Of a stretch of DNA of 64,000 bases, positions 55,001 to 58,000 are shown piece by piece. A program made the position numbers and the translations under genes. The notes beneath the pieces were generated by a model that worked only from the letters and a program-made list of their open reading frames with translations, had not been told where the DNA came from and did no database searches. Each line of letters starts with the position of its first letter. Within the stretch, counting starts at the first letter, position 1. Where the stretch lies: positions 13,304,692 through 13,368,691 of the forward strand of contig NC_135039.1 of the NCBI RefSeq assembly GCF_051020975.1, given 5' to 3'. Source of the stretch: Osmia lignaria lignaria (taxonomy: Eukaryota; Arthropoda; Insecta; Hymenoptera; Megachilidae).

Positions 55001-58000
55001 GTGATTGTCCCGCCAGATAATTTATAAACACAGGTATTGTAAATGTCCTTGCATCGTAGTTTAATTTCAAGCTATTTGATCTCATAGTTCCAGGACGTGT
55101 CCCACGTGTGTTCGTTGCTCTGTAGCATAGTCTACTCCCTCGTACTCCAAATGGTATACAATCATCTGCTGTCATTCGTTTTCATTATATCCTAAAACTT
55201 CTGCATCGTTGAGATACAGGAGTTGATAGGTGTACCTTGGAATTCAATGTCATAGGAAGTAATGTAATGGAGAAGGGTCCACGTTTATGCGTCTGCGAAA
55301 CGTTTCTTAATACCGCCAACTGACTCAAATTTTCTCATTTTAGCCACCGTCACACCTGCGGTTAGCGTGGAAGCCTCCCAGAACCCAGTGAACATCGGAG
55401 ACACCGTGAACATTCGTTGCGCCTGCTCTGGAACGCACAACCCTCGTTACCATTGGGTCAGACCGAATCATCCTAGTTTACCAGAAAATGCCCAGGAATA
55501 TGGAAACGTTCTTAGATTAACCAACGTCGCTGTCAGCGACAGTGGGGTGTACAGGTGCATCGCAGACACGCCTGAAGGAGTTTTTGACCACGATTTCAAT
55601 CTCGTCGTCCATGGTAATGTTCAGACTGAAATTTTCTTCCTGTATACCATAATGAACTGTTTAAACTGAGAAAATCCTTTTTTCATGCTTATAAAAATTG
55701 TGATTTATTGTGAGTATTTAATAGATCCTAAGTAGAGGAACGAAGAGGATATTGAATGTTGTTTATTTTTAGATGGAAATAATGATGCACCAGCTATCGA
55801 GACCAAGTATGCACCTTATGGATCCAGCCTGGAGATGGATTGTAAACCCAACTTGAATCCACCACTGAAATTCCACTGGAGTAAACTTGGAGGACTCCTC
55901 CCACGCGATGCACAAATTTTTGAGGTGCACTAATGAAAAATAATATCAAGATGATTAAAGAAATTTCCATTTTATGAATATACTAAATTTTGGGGGTTTT
56001 CTTCAACAGAATAAATTGAAATTAATCAATGTGAAAGCAGAGGATGCTGGAACGTACGTTTGCACTGCGACCAATAATCTCGAGAACATTGAAATACCCA
56101 CAGTACTTGTGGTAACCGGTGTGGTCCCATACTTCAGCCAAGCTCCTGAGAGTTTCATTGCCTTACCACCTCTGCCTGATTCCTACTTAAAATTCAACAT
56201 TGAAATATCGTTTAAACCTGAGAGCTATGACGGTATCATTTTGTACAACGACGAGTCGAATCGTGGAAATGGTGACTTCATCTTGTTATCCTTGGTCGGA
56301 GGGTACCCAGTGTTCAGGTCAGTGTTAAATGATCAGTTGCCTTCCAGATCAAGCAATTAACTTTCAAATGTAGAACCAAAGGTTTTCAACTGTTCAGAAA
56401 TGAATATTAACCCTTTGCGGTCGAATGTCGCTATAAAAGCGACATCACATTTCTATTCGCTAGGTCAATTGTCGGTAAAAAATAATACCGCCACTGGGTA
56501 TATTTTCCTATTTGGGAATAGTACACCTGGAAAAGTCCTCGACCTCAAAGGGTTAAATTAAAATCTTCATTTCAGCTTTGATCTTGGCTCTGGACCGACT
56601 ATCATCCGTGCAGAGAAGTCCGTCACGTTAAGCGAATGGCACACGATCAAACTCCAACGTAATCGCAAAGAAGGAACTATGTTAGTCGACGGCGAAGGTC
56701 CTTTCAAGGGTGTTGCAGCTGGCAGAAAGCAAGGCTTGGATTTGAAAGCGCTATTGTTCGTCGGCGGCGTCCCCAGTGACAACACTGTCAACAAATACGC
56801 TGAGATCACTAGCGGTTTCGTTGGATGCATCAGCAGACTGGTGATAGGAGAGAAGGAGATCGACCTGATCGATGATCAAACGAACAGCGTTGGAATCACA
56901 AATTGCGAGACCTGCGCTGAAAATCCATGCAACAATGCTGGTGTGTGCCAGGAGGCTGCTACCAAGAATGGATACACGTGTTTGTGCCGCGCTGGTTACA
57001 GTGGAAAACACTGTGACTACGTTGGCCAGTCGTGTTATCCAGGTAAAAATGATTATTTATTTTTTGTATAATTAAAGGAACATTGTCTCGTTGAAAGACT
57101 ACACTGATGAAGTTGATTTGATACAGGTGCTTGCGGAGAAGGTACGTGTGTAGATAAAGAAACGGGTTTCGAATGTTATTGCCCCCATGGAAAAACTGGA
57201 TCTCGATGCGAACATTCACTGACGATTTACGAGCCAGCTTTTCACGACGACAAGTCTTTCGTCGCGCATGAAACGCCCAAAGCTCTTAGACGGTAAGTAT
57301 CTGTACATGAAAAATCATCTGCATGCTTCCTAGATGTTGTAGATGTAGTTCACTTTTTTATTTTATTTACAATGTACACATATATTTTTCATCCTTTTCT
57401 CTTTGTTAGTAGAAAATTGTTGAGTTTTATATAATTGTCTTGTTAACACAATGTGTCGAATAATACTTGATAATTCAGGGGATTCTGAAATTTAAGTGCT
57501 TAGGGAACTAACCAATGTTCGATGGAAAATTGTTAATTTTAATTGGAGAAATTATTTTCAGGACGAGAATGAACCCAAGCTATACACACAATAGATTACG
57601 AGCACGCAACGCACAAGTTAGAAAGGCACGGTCGAGGCCTCATGACCATAATAAGATGCACCACACAAAACATTAGTCCCTTCACCACCAAATTTCTATG
57701 CACATAAATAGAAACAAGTCATTTATGTATTGTTCGATCGATGTGTAATAGTCGTAGGAACAAATCAATTTTTTGTGTAACTGCTATTTATAGTTGTCAG
57801 TCAACATATATGTTATATATATATATTATTTTTTTTTTATAAGAATTTTATTTACTATTAGATGTTTTCATTTCTGCCTCATACGTGTAATAGATTACGT
57901 TGGATGCATAGGCCATCGCAGAGCCTGTAGAGTGAGTAGTTCCTTGGAATGAACCTCATGGTGCTGTAATATTAGATTATCAATAGCTATTATATCACAA